The notes: generated by a model not told the origin, from the sequence alone. Positions 45,337-58,545 are shown, counted from the stretch's first letter. The stretch: 64,000 nt of DNA from Nitrosospira lacus (GCF_000355765.4 NZ_CP021106.3:495137-559136), one strand, 5' to 3'. A program made the numbers and translations.

Positions 45337-45363
45337 AAGGACAAGGGATAATGGGAAGTGCTT

Positions 45364-45398
45364 GATGGGTTGCGCTTCGTTCCAGCCATCATGCGAAA
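45364..45398 (+). repeat. GATGGGTTGCGCTTCG-type dispersed hairpin repeat
   Basis: GATGGGTTGCGCTTCGTTCC followed by AGCCATCATGCGAAA; second copy of the repeat at 28855-28889. The stem here is one mismatch weaker (GATGGGT / AGCCATC). It ends 14 bases before the peroxiredoxin start codon, so it could affect that leader. Confidence 0.7.
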
Positions 45399-45412
45399 TA
45401 TATGGGGGATTT

Positions 45413-45940
45413 ATGAGAATACTTTCAATACTTGCGACTTTGATGGCAATGGTTCTGTTTCTTGGGAGTCATGCCGCCCGTGCCGAGCCGCTCAAGGTGG
45501 GACAGCCGGCGCCGGATTTCAGTCTCCCCGATCAGAACGACAAAACTCATAAGCTCGCGGATTATCGCGGCAAGTGGCTGGTGTTGTATTTCTATGTCAA
45601 GGACGACACGCCCGGCTGCACCGAGCAGGCGTGCAAATTTCGCGACGATATCCATCAACTCACCGATCTGGGTGCACAAGTGCTCGGCGTGAGCGTGGAT
45701 GATAGTGCCAGCCATGCCAATTTCGCCAGGAAATATAATCTGCCCTTCCCGCTTCTCGCGGATAGCAAGGGCGGGACCGCCGCGCGCTACGATTCACTGC
45801 GGGGCGATGGCGGTATGGCCAAGCGCAATACCTTCCTGATCGACCCGCAAGGCAGGATTGCCAAAATTTATTTGTCGGCCAGCACTTCGCGTAACTCCGC
45901 CGAAGTGATCGAGGATTTAAAGAGGCTGAAGGGTTCGTGA
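45413..45940 (+). CDS. Exported peroxiredoxin (BCP/PrxQ type)
   Basis: A 175-residue thiol peroxidase with a signal peptide (MRILSILATLMAMVLFLGSH then AARA), so it probably acts in the periplasm; most BCP proteins are cytoplasmic. The catalytic site is DDTPGCTEQACKFRDD, with peroxidatic Cys69 and resolving Cys74 five residues apart, as in PrxQ. QPAPDFSLPDQND and KRNTFLIDPQGRIAKIY are further family blocks. ATG 45413 has GGGGGAT upstream. A dispersed hairpin repeat ends 14 bases before it. Confidence 0.9.
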   Translation: MRILSILATLMAMVLFLGSHAARAEPLKVGQPAPDFSLPDQNDKTHKLADYRGKWLVLYFYVKDDTPGCTEQACKFRDDIHQLTDLGAQVLGVSVDDSASHANFARKYNLPFPLLADSKGGTAARYDSLRGDGGMAKRNTFLIDPQGRIAKIYLSASTSRNSAEVIEDLKRLKGS

Positions 45941-46012
45941 ATGGACTTATAGCTGGTAAGTGGAGCTGTGTAGCTTTGGATTTCAAGATTCAATCATAAG
46001 GAAATATTCATT

Positions 46013-46408
46013 ATGGCAAAATTGACCGAAGACCAGTTGGCGCAACTGAAAACATCCCTGCAACAACGTTATCTGGATTTGCGGGAAGAAGTCCGGGGTG
46101 AACTGGAAAGTTCAGGCGAACAGCGTTATATCGAGCTGGCGGGTAGTGTGCGCGATGCCGGCGACGGTTCGGTGGCGGATTTGCTGCTGGATATCAATAC
46201 CGCCATGGTGGACCGGCAGGTGCATGAAATGCGTGAGGTGGAGACTTCCTTAAAACGTTTGGCGGAGCTGAATTTCGGTGATTGTATCGATTGCGGTAGT
46301 GAAATCGGTTTTGACCGGCTGATGGCTTATCCCACTGCATTACGATGCGTGCGCTGCCAGGACGTGTATGAGAAAACCTATTCCCACGAGGGAACTCCAA
46401 CCCTTTAG
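46013..46408 (+). CDS. TraR/DksA-type zinc-finger protein
   Basis: A 131-residue protein with a long coiled N-terminal region (EDQLAQLKTSLQQRYLDLRE, then VDRQVHEMREVETSLKRLAE) and a C4 zinc finger C-I-D-C-G-S...R-C-V-R-C near residues 89-113. It matches the short DksA-like group that binds RNA polymerase through the secondary channel, but lacks the full acidic coiled-coil tip of DksA. It lies 72 bases after the peroxiredoxin gene. Confidence 0.88.
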   Translation: MAKLTEDQLAQLKTSLQQRYLDLREEVRGELESSGEQRYIELAGSVRDAGDGSVADLLLDINTAMVDRQVHEMREVETSLKRLAELNFGDCIDCGSEIGFDRLMAYPTALRCVRCQDVYEKTYSHEGTPTL

Positions 46409-46443
46409 TAAGCGCATGACGATGGAGTCATCGTTGCAAGGCA

Positions 46444-47040
46444 TTATCTCGCAGGTGCCGATTTGAGCAGCACCAGCACCGCGCCACTGCCGCCGTCCTC
46501 GGGTCTGGCCTGACAAAAAGCCAGTACGTCATTGCGCTGCGAAAGCCAGCTTCCTATCCTGACCTTCAATACCGGCCCGTGAGACTTTGAGCCGAGCCCC
46601 TTGCCATGTATCACGCGCACGCAACGGAAACCGCGTTCGTTACTGGTATCGAGAAAAGTCACCAGTTCCCTGCGCGCTTCGTCGCGGGTGTATCCATGCA
46701 AATCAAGTTGCGCCTGAATTCCCCAATGGCCGCGCCGCAACCGGCGCAAGGTCTGGCGCGAAACCCCAGGGCGCAGGAATGACCACTCATTTCCCGCTTC
46801 CATCTCCAGCGGAATATGATCGGAGAGCGAGTCATCCGGCATGATTTGCTCATCACGCGAAATCTGGCGCGGGAGGGGTGGAGGTTGCCTGCGGGTATGG
46901 AGCGTCTTGTCAGGTTTGGGCAGCGGCGCTACGTCCCGAACCGCATTGCGGAACAATGCGGTGTCGTCATCGACGATTCCGGATACGGCCGCATCATCGG
47001 TGGCAGGCTCGGTTGCCGACTTCTTGCCCCGCCGTTTCAT
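46444..47040 (-). CDS. Smr-domain protein
   Basis: A 198-residue protein with a disordered N-terminus (basic and Asp-rich, with a PLPKPDKTLHTRRQPPPLPR stretch) and a C-terminal Smr domain: LDLHGYTRDEARRELVTFL and RCVRVIHGKGLGSKS...LKVRIGSWL. Smr domains cleave nucleic acids; the small stand-alone type (YdaL/SmrA/SmrB) acts on DNA or on mRNA at collided ribosomes. It is 35 bases downstream of trxB on the same strand. Function inferred from family. Confidence 0.9.
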   Translation of the reverse strand: MKRRGKKSATEPATDDAAVSGIVDDDTALFRNAVRDVAPLPKPDKTLHTRRQPPPLPRQISRDEQIMPDDSLSDHIPLEMEAGNEWSFLRPGVSRQTLRRLRRGHWGIQAQLDLHGYTRDEARRELVTFLDTSNERGFRCVRVIHGKGLGSKSHGPVLKVRIGSWLSQRNDVLAFCQARPEDGGSGAVLVLLKSAPAR

Positions 47041-47075
47041 ATAAATTTCTCAAGCCGCGGTTGCTCGACGTTTAC

Positions 47076-50989
<3,914 letters not shown>

Positions 50990-51020
50990 ACCGGCTTCAC
51001 TGAACATATAGGCGTAGCGG

Positions 51021-51368
51021 CTAACGCCGCGATATCTCCGTTACCGTCATTCCCAGCGATTCGCCATTGATAATGGCAATATTCGCCACCTTCACCTTGA
51101 CGGTGATTTTTTCATTCATCCTGGGCAGATCGGCTTCCGTCAGGATAGTAATTTCTCCGCTATCGTCCTTCAATACGTAGGCTTTTGTATTAAATAGCGG
51201 AATGCGCGTAAGGCCTTTTGCGACGCCCTGCAGCGTGACTTCCTTGCCATCAAAATTGGCGGGGGAGGTATTGATTTCGTTAATAGGCGTCGCGTTGATG
51301 GCGCCGCAACTCACGGCCAGAATCCCTATGACAACCGCCATTACAATCTGAACAAGGCAATTCCTCAT
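51021..51368 (-). CDS. Small OB-fold lipoprotein
   Basis: A 115-residue exported protein with a signal peptide that ends in V-S-C near residue 21, giving a likely lipoprotein. The mature part ([40 protein letters not shown]) has the bacterial OB-fold pattern of small envelope proteins such as YgiW and cytochrome c maturation partners, but without a clear match. It starts four bases into the recX 3' end (ATGA overlap), so it is co-translated with recX, ahead of alaS. Function unknown. Confidence 0.75.
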   Translation of the reverse strand: MRNCLVQIVMAVVIGILAVSCGAINATPINEINTSPANFDGKEVTLQGVAKGLTRIPLFNTKAYVLKDDSGEITILTEADLPRMNEKITVKVKVANIAIINGESLGMTVTEISRR

Positions 51369-51829
51369 GCTTCTTCCTTGTCAGCATGGCGCAACACCTG
51401 ACGTATCGCTTCCGCCGTAAATCCCCGCCCCATGAGGAAACGCATTTGTCTGCCAAGTTCTTTCGCATTGGCGGGCATCGCACCAAACTTTTTCCGCCAT
51501 ACTTCGCGCGCGGTTTCCTGCTCGGTTTCCCTGAGATTGGGCAACGCCGCGGCGATTAAATTCTCCGCGATGCCCTTTTCACGCAATTCATGAACGATCC
51601 GTTGACTGCCAAACTTGCTTTTACGCATGTGTATCACCTGCTCCACCATGCGCACGGCTGACAAAAAGCCGCGTTGTTCAAGCGTGTCCAGCAAGGAAGA
51701 AAGTTCTTCGGAAGTTTGAGCATGAGGCGCGAGCTTTCTTTCCAGCTCGAGCCGGGAGTGCTCCCGCCGCGCCAGATAGCCCAAGGCTCGGGTTTTCAGG
51801 TTCGGCTCGATACGCCGCGGCAATTTCAC
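51365..51829 (-). CDS. recX: RecA regulator RecX
   Basis: A 154-residue RecX, a RecA inhibitor. It has the three-helix repeats of the family: RALGYLARREHSRLELERKL, GFLSAVRMVEQVIHMRKSKFG, and FLMGRGFTAEAIRQVL. The start is GTG 51829 (V-K-L-P-R-R); the nearest upstream ATG is in another frame and stops quickly. It lies 32 bases after recA on the same strand. Confidence 0.92.
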   Translation of the reverse strand: MKLPRRIEPNLKTRALGYLARREHSRLELERKLAPHAQTSEELSSLLDTLEQRGFLSAVRMVEQVIHMRKSKFGSQRIVHELREKGIAENLIAAALPNLRETEQETAREVWRKKFGAMPANAKELGRQMRFLMGRGFTAEAIRQVLRHADKEEA

Positions 51830-51861
51830 GACAGCATCATGACGATATCATGACAGCACAA

Positions 51862-52881
51862 TTATTCCGCGTCGACAGTTTCGGCCTGACTGGCGACGCC
51901 CACGGCTGCGCGGATCTTCGATTCGATTTCCATCGCCACATCGTGGTGCTCTTTCAGATATTCGCGGGCATTGTCCTTGCCCTGGCCTATTTTGTCTCCC
52001 TTATAGGCATACCAGGCGCCGGATTTCTCGATCAGCTTGTGTTGTACGCCCAGTTCGACGATTTCACCTTCGCGCGAAATCCCCTCGCCGTAGAGTATAT
52101 CGAATTCGGCCTGCTTGAATGGCGGCGCAACCTTGTTCTTGACCACCTTGACGCGCGTTTCGCTGCCGATCACCTCATCGCCTTTTTTGATGGAACCGGT
52201 CCGGCGTATGTCGAGACGCACCGATGCGTAGAATTTCAATGCGTTGCCGCCGGTGGTCGTTTCCGGGCTGCCGAACATGACGCCGATTTTCATGCGGATC
52301 TGGTTGATAAAAATCACCATGGTATTGCTGCGCTTGATGTTGGCGGTAAGCTTGCGCAACGCCTGTGACATTAATCTCGCTTGCAAGCCCATTTGGGGCT
52401 CGCCCATCTCACCTTCGATTTCCGCCTTGGGCGTCAGGGCGGCGACCGAATCCACCACCACCACATCAACCGAGCCCGATCGTACCAGCATATCGGCGAT
52501 TTCCAACGCTTGCTCACCGTTGTCGGGTTGAGATATCAATAATTCCTGCACATTGACGCCAATCTTTTGCGCGTATTGCGGGTCCAGGGCGTGTTCCGCA
52601 TCGATGAATGCCGCAGTGCCCCCCATTTTCTGCATTTCCGCGATGACTTGCAGGGTAAGGGTGGTTTTACCGGATGACTCCGGTCCGTAGATTTCAATGA
52701 CCCGTCCTCGCGGCAGGCCTCCCACGCCCAAGGCAATATCGAGCCCCAGTGAACCGGTGGAAATTACCTGGATGTCCTTGGCAACATCGCTGGCGCCCAA
52801 ACGCATGATCGAGCCTTTGCCGAACTGTTTCTCGATCTGGGAAAGCGCTGCCGCCAGCGCTTTGCTTCTGTTTTCGTCCAT
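51862..52881 (-). CDS. recA: Recombinase RecA
   Basis: A 339-residue RecA. The core is complete: [20 protein letters not shown], Walker [31 protein letters not shown], loop L2 region [20 protein letters not shown] and the short acidic tail. ATG 52881 is the family start; the longer in-frame reading from 52965 is unlike RecA. I see no clear LexA-type CTGT-N8-ACAG box just upstream. recA-recX-alaS is the classical order. Confidence 0.98.
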   Translation of the reverse strand: MDENRSKALAAALSQIEKQFGKGSIMRLGASDVAKDIQVISTGSLGLDIALGVGGLPRGRVIEIYGPESSGKTTLTLQVIAEMQKMGGTAAFIDAEHALDPQYAQKIGVNVQELLISQPDNGEQALEIADMLVRSGSVDVVVVDSVAALTPKAEIEGEMGEPQMGLQARLMSQALRKLTANIKRSNTMVIFINQIRMKIGVMFGSPETTTGGNALKFYASVRLDIRRTGSIKKGDEVIGSETRVKVVKNKVAPPFKQAEFDILYGEGISREGEIVELGVQHKLIEKSGAWYAYKGDKIGQGKDNAREYLKEHHDVAMEIESKIRAAVGVASQAETVDAE

Positions 52882-53070
52882 AGTTTTCCTTTTATGAGTG
52901 GGTCGGATTATCGCATATGTGCCTTGGCGCGGGAAGGCGAAGGCGGGATGACAACGTGTCCGCAATGGGCTGGTGGAAGCGCAATTTTTTATTTGCTCCT
53001 ATCGCAGCATCGCGATAGCTGGCAACAGAACCATGTATCCAATGTAAGACAGAGAATCGATGCTAATTTT

Positions 53071-53489
53071 CTAAGGCAAAATATATGTGTTGAAATAACG
53101 CTCCGCCCTGGATGGATCAAGCTTGCGCTCCCGACGGGCATGAACGGCCTGGGTGTATTGTTTAAGATGAGTGTAAGCCACCCGCGCGCTATACCACGCA
53201 GCCGCGTTTGCCGGATCATGCTTTACTTCCTGCTGAGCGAGTTTTAACAATACCTGCCACTCCCCTTTCTTCTCCAGCACCATGGTACGGTTAAGCCAAT
53301 CCAAACCAGTTGTCGTCGTTATCGTCCGAACAGACGGTGTCCGTGTCGATAATTCGTCGATCCAACTCCACCGGTAACGCAAATGTGAAGTTTTGACGGT
53401 CTAAAGACTGGAGGGAGAGGAGCCCTATCAGCCGCCCTCGATCATCGACCAGCGCTCCGCTGCTGGAACCTGGAGAGACAGCGACGGAG
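53071..53489 (-). pseudogene. Serine protease/TPR protein remnant
   Basis: On the minus strand, bases near 53489-53290 read as the C-terminal part of a trypsin-like protease (VAVSPGSSSGALVDDRGRLI, then FTFALPVELD), where GSSSGA resembles the catalytic serine motif GNSGG. The frame then hits a stop. A different frame continues as a TPR segment (WLNRTMVLEKKGEWQVLLKL, then PANAAAWYSARVAYTHLKQY). The pieces fit one protein broken by a frameshift near 53300-53340. The 5' part is absent: the upstream limit is the dispersed repeat at 53490-53516. No start codon remains. Confidence 0.55.
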
Positions 53490-53516
53490 ATGAGCGGTCA
53501 ACTACCGGATTCAGGT
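53490..53516 (+). repeat. Dispersed GAGCGGTCAACTGCC-type repeat
   Basis: ATGAGCGGTCAACTACCGGA followed by TTCAGGT. It bounds the protease/TPR remnant exactly where its coding similarity ends, suggesting deletion or insertion at the repeat. Confidence 0.7.
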
Positions 53517-53625
53517 TAAATAAGCATCGTAGCGCATTGGCCGGGCTTATGTGCACCAGCAACCGTAATCGCGCGCAATAAAAAGTGTAAAATGCCGGAT
53601 TATTTACCGAAAACCGCGGAACCAT

Positions 53626-54264
53626 ATGGAAATCAAGGAAATTAACAACGAACCCGCCAATTATCCCAGGCGCAAACCGATCCAGCCGCTGGCATATTTC
53701 ATCTTCACCACACGCTGGTTGCAACTGCCGCTGTATCTTGGACTGATTCTTGCCCAATGCGTGTACGTGTACCACTTCTGGGTTGAATTGACCGATCTGA
53801 TTGGCGCCGTCATGGGTAACCAAGCTGCGTTACAGCATATTCTGGATGCGGTGGCCATTGAAGGCGCGGCCAGGCCTACCAAGATCAGTGAAACCACCAT
53901 TATGCTGGTCGTGCTGGGTTTGATCGACGTGGTGATGATTTCCAATCTGCTCATTATGGTGATTATCGGCGGCTATGAAACATTCGTGTCGCGCATGAAT
54001 CTGGAGGGCCATCCCGATCAACCGGAGTGGCTGTCGCATGTCAATGCATCGGTGCTAAAGGTCAAACTCGCCACTGCCATTATTGGCATTTCATCTATCC
54101 ACTTGCTCAAGACCTTTATCAATGCCAATTCGTACGATGAAAAAACCATCATCGCCCAAACCGGAATCCATGTTGTTTTCCTGCTTTCGGCTATTGCAAT
54201 TGCTTACAGTGACCGCCTCATGTCCGGTACGAGCGCACACAGCGAGGCCCAGGAATCCCACTGA
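53626..54264 (+). CDS. UPF0114 (YqhA-type) membrane protein
   Basis: A 212-residue inner-membrane protein with about four hydrophobic segments (LPLYLGLILAQCVYVYHFW, IMLVVLGLIDVVMISNLLIM and two near the C-terminus). The GGYETFVSRMNLEGHPDQPEWL stretch is the family hallmark. The function of this family is unknown. ATG 53626 (MEIKEINNEP) fits. It converges with pncC. Confidence 0.88.
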   Translation: MEIKEINNEPANYPRRKPIQPLAYFIFTTRWLQLPLYLGLILAQCVYVYHFWVELTDLIGAVMGNQAALQHILDAVAIEGAARPTKISETTIMLVVLGLIDVVMISNLLIMVIIGGYETFVSRMNLEGHPDQPEWLSHVNASVLKVKLATAIIGISSIHLLKTFINANSYDEKTIIAQTGIHVVFLLSAIAIAYSDRLMSGTSAHSEAQESH

Positions 54265-54278
54265 ACGATAGCGCATCT

Positions 54279-54788
54279 TCAAGCAGTCATCGGCGGGATA
54301 CCTTGCAGCAGATCCATTACTCCTTGCAGCGCCACCGCCACCGCCTCTCGTCTTATTGACTCACGGCTACCGCTAAAATAGCGCATTTCGGTACGAGCAA
54401 GGCCATCTTTCATCAGCCAGGCAAAACATACCGTCCCGACGGGTTTTTCCGCCGTACCGCCATCAGGACCCGCAATGCCGGTAACGGAAACCGCTACCTG
54501 CGCATGGCTATGCGTAATGGCGCCTTCGGCCATTTCGTATGCGATCTCCCTGGATATCGCGCCGTTTTGTTCGAGTGTCTTGCCGCTCACCCCCAGCATT
54601 TCTCGCTTCGAGATATCCGTGTAGGTGATAAAACCGCGTTCGTACCAGGCGGAACTTCCAGCAATGGACGTGATGATTTGCCCCAGCCATCCGCCGGTGC
54701 AGGATTCCGCACTGGCAAGCATCAATCCCTGCCCGGCGAGCGCTACTCCAACTTGCCCGGCAAGATCCTTCAGCATCAGATCATCCAT
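54279..54788 (-). CDS. pncC: Nicotinamide-nucleotide amidase (CinA C-terminal type)
   Basis: A 169-residue single-domain PncC, which deamidates NMN to NaMN in the pyridine nucleotide cycle. It has LMLASAESCTGGWLGQIITS (SAESCTGG with the catalytic serine), YERGFITYTDISKREMLGV and VSVTGIAGPDGGTAEKPVGTV. ATG 54788 follows CAGGAG at good spacing. It is the last of the thiL-pgpA-pncC run on the minus strand. Confidence 0.93.
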   Translation of the reverse strand: MDDLMLKDLAGQVGVALAGQGLMLASAESCTGGWLGQIITSIAGSSAWYERGFITYTDISKREMLGVSGKTLEQNGAISREIAYEMAEGAITHSHAQVAVSVTGIAGPDGGTAEKPVGTVCFAWLMKDGLARTEMRYFSGSRESIRREAVAVALQGVMDLLQGIPPMTA

Positions 54789-54812
54789 GGTTTTCTCCTG
54801 AAATTCTTACGC

Positions 54813-55316
54813 CTATATTACAAATGCTTTCCACGCCGCCAAACACAATAGCGTGAAAAATGCGGCCAGCATGTCGTCGAACATTGCACCGAAACCACCA
54901 TGCAATTTGTTGTCGTAATATCGGATCGGCGGTGGCTTGATGATATCGAACAAACGAAACAGCAGAAACGCAAATGCCTGCCATATCAAACTATTGGGCG
55001 TAAACACCAGCACCAGCAGGAAAGCCACGACCTCATCCCAGACCATGCCGCCATGGTCATCGTCACCAAGCGCCTTGCCGGTGACGCTGCAAGCCCAGAT
55101 ACCGATGATGAACAGCGCAATAATCAGCAGCAGAAATTCAACGGGATCGAGAAAGTAATCAAGCAGCCAGAATAATGGGAATGCAGCAAGTGTCCCCGCG
55201 GTGCCGGGCGCAACCGGGCTCAAGCCCGCGCCACCACCGAATGCGATGAAATGTGCCGGATGACGCTGTACAAACACTTTATCCGGATGGAGGGGTTCAG
55301 ACGTGGAAATGGTCAT
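54813..55316 (-). CDS. pgpA: Phosphatidylglycerophosphatase A
   Basis: A 167-residue membrane enzyme that dephosphorylates PGP to phosphatidylglycerol. It shows FGGGAGLSPVAPGTAGTLAA, DDHGGMVWDEVVAFLLVL (the metal-binding acidic motif) and about three hydrophobic segments. Its 5' end overlaps thiL by 20 bases; thiL-pgpA-pncC is a common order. Confidence 0.93.
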   Translation of the reverse strand: MTISTSEPLHPDKVFVQRHPAHFIAFGGGAGLSPVAPGTAGTLAAFPLFWLLDYFLDPVEFLLLIIALFIIGIWACSVTGKALGDDDHGGMVWDEVVAFLLVLVFTPNSLIWQAFAFLLFRLFDIIKPPPIRYYDNKLHGGFGAMFDDMLAAFFTLLCLAAWKAFVI

Positions 55317-56268
55317 ATCCCTTGGTCTCCAACGTTATGGTGTTACCTGCGGCATCCAGCACGACCAGACCTCCTCCTTCGCGGATTCTGCCGATGCGGG
55401 TCAACGGAATCTCCTGTTCGAGAGAGAGCGTTTCGATTGTTTTGCGCCTGGCTCTGGGCGCCGTAAAACAAAGCTCATAGTCGTCTCCACCGGCCAGCAG
55501 GCATTCAATCGCCAGCGGCTGGGGAAGATGCCGTTTCATGGACGCCGAACAGCGTATGTCACCCATTTTGACGACAGCTGCCACCTTCGAACATTTGAGG
55601 ATATGTCCCAGATCCGCCAGCAACCCATCGGAAATATCGATGGCGCTTGCGGCGAGACCGATCAACCGCTGCCCCAATCCGACCCGTGCCGCCGGGGTAT
55701 GCAGCGCAGGCAGACACTCCATAATCTCGCCGGGTTCGAGCACGATGCGCCGTTGTTCATGAGCCAGGGCCAGGGCGGCATCACCCAGATGGCCAGATAT
55801 CCAGATATCATCGCCCGGCCTGGCGCCGCTTCGGCGCAATGCTTTTCCTTTTGCCACTTCGCCCAGAATTGTTACGCTGATAGTAAGGGGGCCGCATGTC
55901 GTATCTCCACCAACGAGGTCCACTTGATGCGCATGAGCGAGCCCAAAAAAGCCGTCAGCGAATGCTTCCAGCCATTTTTCATCGGTACGCACCATGGGTT
56001 CCGGCAGCGCCAAGGAGAGTGTGGCCCATCGAGGCCTGGCACCCATCGCAGCCATGTCAGAAAGATTCACGGCAAGGGATTTGTAGCCCAGCTTGCGTGG
56101 ATCGGCATCGGCAAAAAAATGCCGGCCGGCGACCAGCATGTCTGTGGAAACCGCCACTTCCATTCCCCTTGCCGGCTTGATCAGTGCCGCGTCATCTCCC
56201 ACACCCAATACCGCACCGGGTGCCGGACGGCTAAAATAGCAGCGGATAATGTCGAATTCAGAGAGCAT
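55297..56268 (-). CDS. thiL: Thiamine-monophosphate kinase
   Basis: A 323-residue ATP-dependent kinase making thiamine diphosphate from the monophosphate. Features: LGVGDDAALIKPARGMEVAV, the KSLAVNLSDMAAMGARPRW helix with the metal-binding Asp, VDLVGGDTTCGPLTISVTILG and the DISDGLLADLGHI motif. It overlaps pgpA and lies about 110 bases downstream of nusB. With thiS-thiG near 7 kb it covers part of the thiamine pathway. Confidence 0.96.
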   Translation of the reverse strand: MLSEFDIIRCYFSRPAPGAVLGVGDDAALIKPARGMEVAVSTDMLVAGRHFFADADPRKLGYKSLAVNLSDMAAMGARPRWATLSLALPEPMVRTDEKWLEAFADGFFGLAHAHQVDLVGGDTTCGPLTISVTILGEVAKGKALRRSGARPGDDIWISGHLGDAALALAHEQRRIVLEPGEIMECLPALHTPAARVGLGQRLIGLAASAIDISDGLLADLGHILKCSKVAAVVKMGDIRCSASMKRHLPQPLAIECLLAGGDDYELCFTAPRARRKTIETLSLEQEIPLTRIGRIREGGGLVVLDAAGNTITLETKGYDHFHV

Positions 56269-56350
56269 TTTGTACTACGCGGATGGTCAACCTAATCCGG
56301 TAGTCGGGCAGGGTGGAGTATCCGGTTTTTGTAAACCATGGCCCAGCTTA

Positions 56351-56380
56351 AAAATGAGCGGTCAACTGCCGGGTTCAGGC
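56351..56380 (+). repeat. Dispersed GAGCGGTCAACTGCC-type repeat
   Basis: AAAATGAGCGGTCAACTGCC followed by GGGTTCAGGC. It abuts the nusB stop codon directly (opposite strand). Read in the nusB sense it starts at the first base after the stop. Confidence 0.75.
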
Positions 56381-56890
56381 TCATGCTTTCGCATTGATCT
56401 CAATCGCTCTCAGTTTCGCCGCCAATTTATCCAGCACGCCGTTCACGTATTTATGTCCATCGGTGCCGCCATAGGTTTTGGCTAATTCCACGGCCTCATT
56501 GATGACCGCTCGATAAGGCATTTCGGGGTGGCTGGCAAGTTCGTGGGTACTCAGTAGCAGAATGGCAACCTCCACTGGACTGAGCTCCTTGAATGGCCGG
56601 TCGAGATGAGGCTGAATTTCCTTCTCCAGCTCGGAAACGTTCGCCAGCACGCCTCGCAACAGAATGGAAAGATATTCCTCGTCCGTCCTGGGAAACTCGT
56701 TGGTTTCGCGGAGCTGCGCTTCAATGGCCTGAACGGTTCCGCCCGCCACCCGCCATTGGTAAAGTCCCTGCAAGGCCAGTTCGCGGGATCTGCGGCGCCG
56801 GGTTTTGCGGACCGGTTTGACCGCCCGACTGCCTGCTGCCTGTTTTAATGGCGGAGTTGACGATTCGCTCGCCGGTTTAATCTGCGTCAT
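56381..56890 (-). CDS. nusB: Transcription antitermination factor NusB
   Basis: A 169-residue NusB, which binds boxA of rRNA leader RNAs with NusE. The N-terminus has a 30-residue basic extension; the core is RRRSRELALQGLYQWRVAG, then EYLSILLRGVLANVSELEKE, PVEVAILLLSTHELASHPEM and YRAVINEAVELAKTYGGTDG. It is 10 bases downstream of ribH on the minus strand. The ribH-nusB link is very common. Confidence 0.95.
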   Translation of the reverse strand: MTQIKPASESSTPPLKQAAGSRAVKPVRKTRRRRSRELALQGLYQWRVAGGTVQAIEAQLRETNEFPRTDEEYLSILLRGVLANVSELEKEIQPHLDRPFKELSPVEVAILLLSTHELASHPEMPYRAVINEAVELAKTYGGTDGHKYVNGVLDKLAAKLRAIEINAKA

Positions 56891-56900
56891 TGGGTCGATT

Positions 56901-57383
56901 TCACTGGGTCACATCGTCGAGTTCTTGCAGCAGATTGGCCATCTCCAGCGCTACATGCGCAGCCTCGACACCTTTCTGACTCATGCGCGCCAATGCCTGA
57001 TCGTCGGTATCGGCAGTAAGTATGCCATTGGCGACAGGAATGCCGGTGTCAAGCTGCACCGCGGCTACACCGTTGGCCGATTGATTGGCTACTACCTCGA
57101 AATGATAGGTGTCTCCGCGTATCACCGCGCCTAATGCCACCAGTGCATCAAACTGGTCGGTTAAAGCCATTTTTTGCAGCGCGAGGGGAATTTCCAATGC
57201 ACCGGGAACCGTTACCAGCAACATACTTGACTCCTGCACACCCCGTTTCATAAGTTCTGCGGTGCAGGCTCCCAGCAACCCCTCGCTCACGTCCGTATTA
57301 AAACGGCTCATAACGATGCCGATACGCAGCTCCGCGCCATCAAGATTGGGTTCAACTTCAAGAATATTGTCATACCTTGCCAT
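56901..57383 (-). CDS. ribH: 6,7-dimethyl-8-ribityllumazine synthase
   Basis: A 160-residue lumazine synthase. Motifs: [20 protein letters not shown], the [17 protein letters not shown] segment and [20 protein letters not shown] with the catalytic histidine. I chose ATG 57383 (MARYDNIL); the ten upstream in-frame residues are not family-like. It lies 40 bases after ribBX and 10 before nusB. Confidence 0.95.
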   Translation of the reverse strand: MARYDNILEVEPNLDGAELRIGIVMSRFNTDVSEGLLGACTAELMKRGVQESSMLLVTVPGALEIPLALQKMALTDQFDALVALGAVIRGDTYHFEVVANQSANGVAAVQLDTGIPVANGILTADTDDQALARMSQKGVEAAHVALEMANLLQELDDVTQ

Positions 57384-57423
57384 GTGTACTCCTGTTACAA
57401 AATTGAATCGCAAACAAAGATCT

Positions 57424-58545
57424 TCAGTAAAGCCGTTGTTTCTGGTTTTTGTCCTCCGGTTCCAGGTATCCCGTTACTTCCAGACCGAAACCCGCCATGC
57501 TTGGCATTTTACGGGGAATGGCCAGCAGCCGCATCTTGCCGACATTAAGATCTTTCAGGATCTGCGCGCCGATACCATAATCGCGCAGATCTGCCCTGGC
57601 AATAGCCTTAGGCCTGGATTTCGCCGGCATGACACGCTCCATCAACTCCGCCGGGCTTTCCCTGCGGTGGAGCAACACGATCACGCCGCACGCCGCTCCC
57701 GCGATTATACGGAGGGTGTCGTTCACATTCCAGGAATGGGTTTCATCATTTATGTCGAGCAGATCAATGACGGAAAGGGGTTCATGCACCCGCACGAGAG
57801 TTTCGGTGGCAGGATCAATTTTTCCCTTCACCAGCGCCAGATGGGTGGCGTTGATCGTCTTGTCGAGATAAGCAACGAGCCGGAACTCACCATGAATTGT
57901 CTGGATGGAACGCTCGGCCATGCGTTTCACCAGGCTTTCGGTGCGGCTGCGATAATGTATAAGATCCGCTATTGCACCGATTTTGAGTTGATGCTTCGTG
58001 GCAAATCCGATCAAATCCGGCAGACGCGCCATGCTGCCGTCTTCCGTCAGGATTTCGCAAATTACCGATGCGGGAGCGAGTCCCGCCAGGTTTGCCAAAT
58101 CGCAACCGGCTTCGGTATGGCCCGCACGTACCAGTACACCTCCATTTTGCGCCATCAGCGGAAAAATGTGCCCGGGCTGGATAATGTCTTCTGGTTTCGT
58201 GTCCCGGTTTACCGCTGCCTGAACGGTACGGGCGCGGTCGGCGGCAGAGATGCCGGTGGTGACGCCGCTTGCCGCTTCGATGGAAACTGTAAAATTGGTG
58301 CCCAGCGGCGAACGATTTGTGGACACCATCAGGGGCAGGTTGAGCTGCCTGCAGCGCTCTTCGGTCAACGTCAGGCAAATCAGCCCGCGTCCATGCGTGG
58401 CCATGAAGTTGATTGCCGCCGGCGTGACGAAATCCGCCGCCAGTACCAGATCACCTTCATTTTCCCGGTTTTCCTCATCCACGAGGATTACCATTTTGCC
58501 ATTCTTGATTTCGGCAATTATTTCCTGGGTTGAACTGATAATCAT
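57424..58545 (-). CDS. ribB: DHBP synthase with degenerate GTP cyclohydrolase II-like domain (RibBX type)
   Basis: A 373-residue protein. The N-terminal ~200 residues are a full DHBP synthase: [34 protein letters not shown], and the [21 protein letters not shown] region, making the four-carbon unit of riboflavin from ribulose 5-phosphate. The C-terminal part aligns with RibA but lacks the zinc cysteines: after [14 protein letters not shown] there is no C-x2-G-D...C-D-C. It is therefore probably inactive as cyclohydrolase, as in known RibBX proteins, and a separate ribA must exist elsewhere. Confidence 0.92.
   Translation of the reverse strand: MIISSTQEIIAEIKNGKMVILVDEENRENEGDLVLAADFVTPAAINFMATHGRGLICLTLTEERCRQLNLPLMVSTNRSPLGTNFTVSIEAASGVTTGISAADRARTVQAAVNRDTKPEDIIQPGHIFPLMAQNGGVLVRAGHTEAGCDLANLAGLAPASVICEILTEDGSMARLPDLIGFATKHQLKIGAIADLIHYRSRTESLVKRMAERSIQTIHGEFRLVAYLDKTINATHLALVKGKIDPATETLVRVHEPLSVIDLLDINDETHSWNVNDTLRIIAGAACGVIVLLHRRESPAELMERVMPAKSRPKAIARADLRDYGIGAQILKDLNVGKMRLLAIPRKMPSMAGFGLEVTGYLEPEDKNQKQRLY

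Noticed and set aside
52882..53070. LexA box upstream of recA
   Set aside because: No CTGT-N8-ACAG match found by eye.
55303..56295. 330-codon plus-strand frame opposite thiL
   Set aside because: Shadow of ThiL; Cys/His/Gln-rich translation without domains.
57109..58533. 474-codon plus-strand frame across ribH and ribBX
   Set aside because: Opposite to two solid riboflavin genes; composition and lack of domains point to a shadow.
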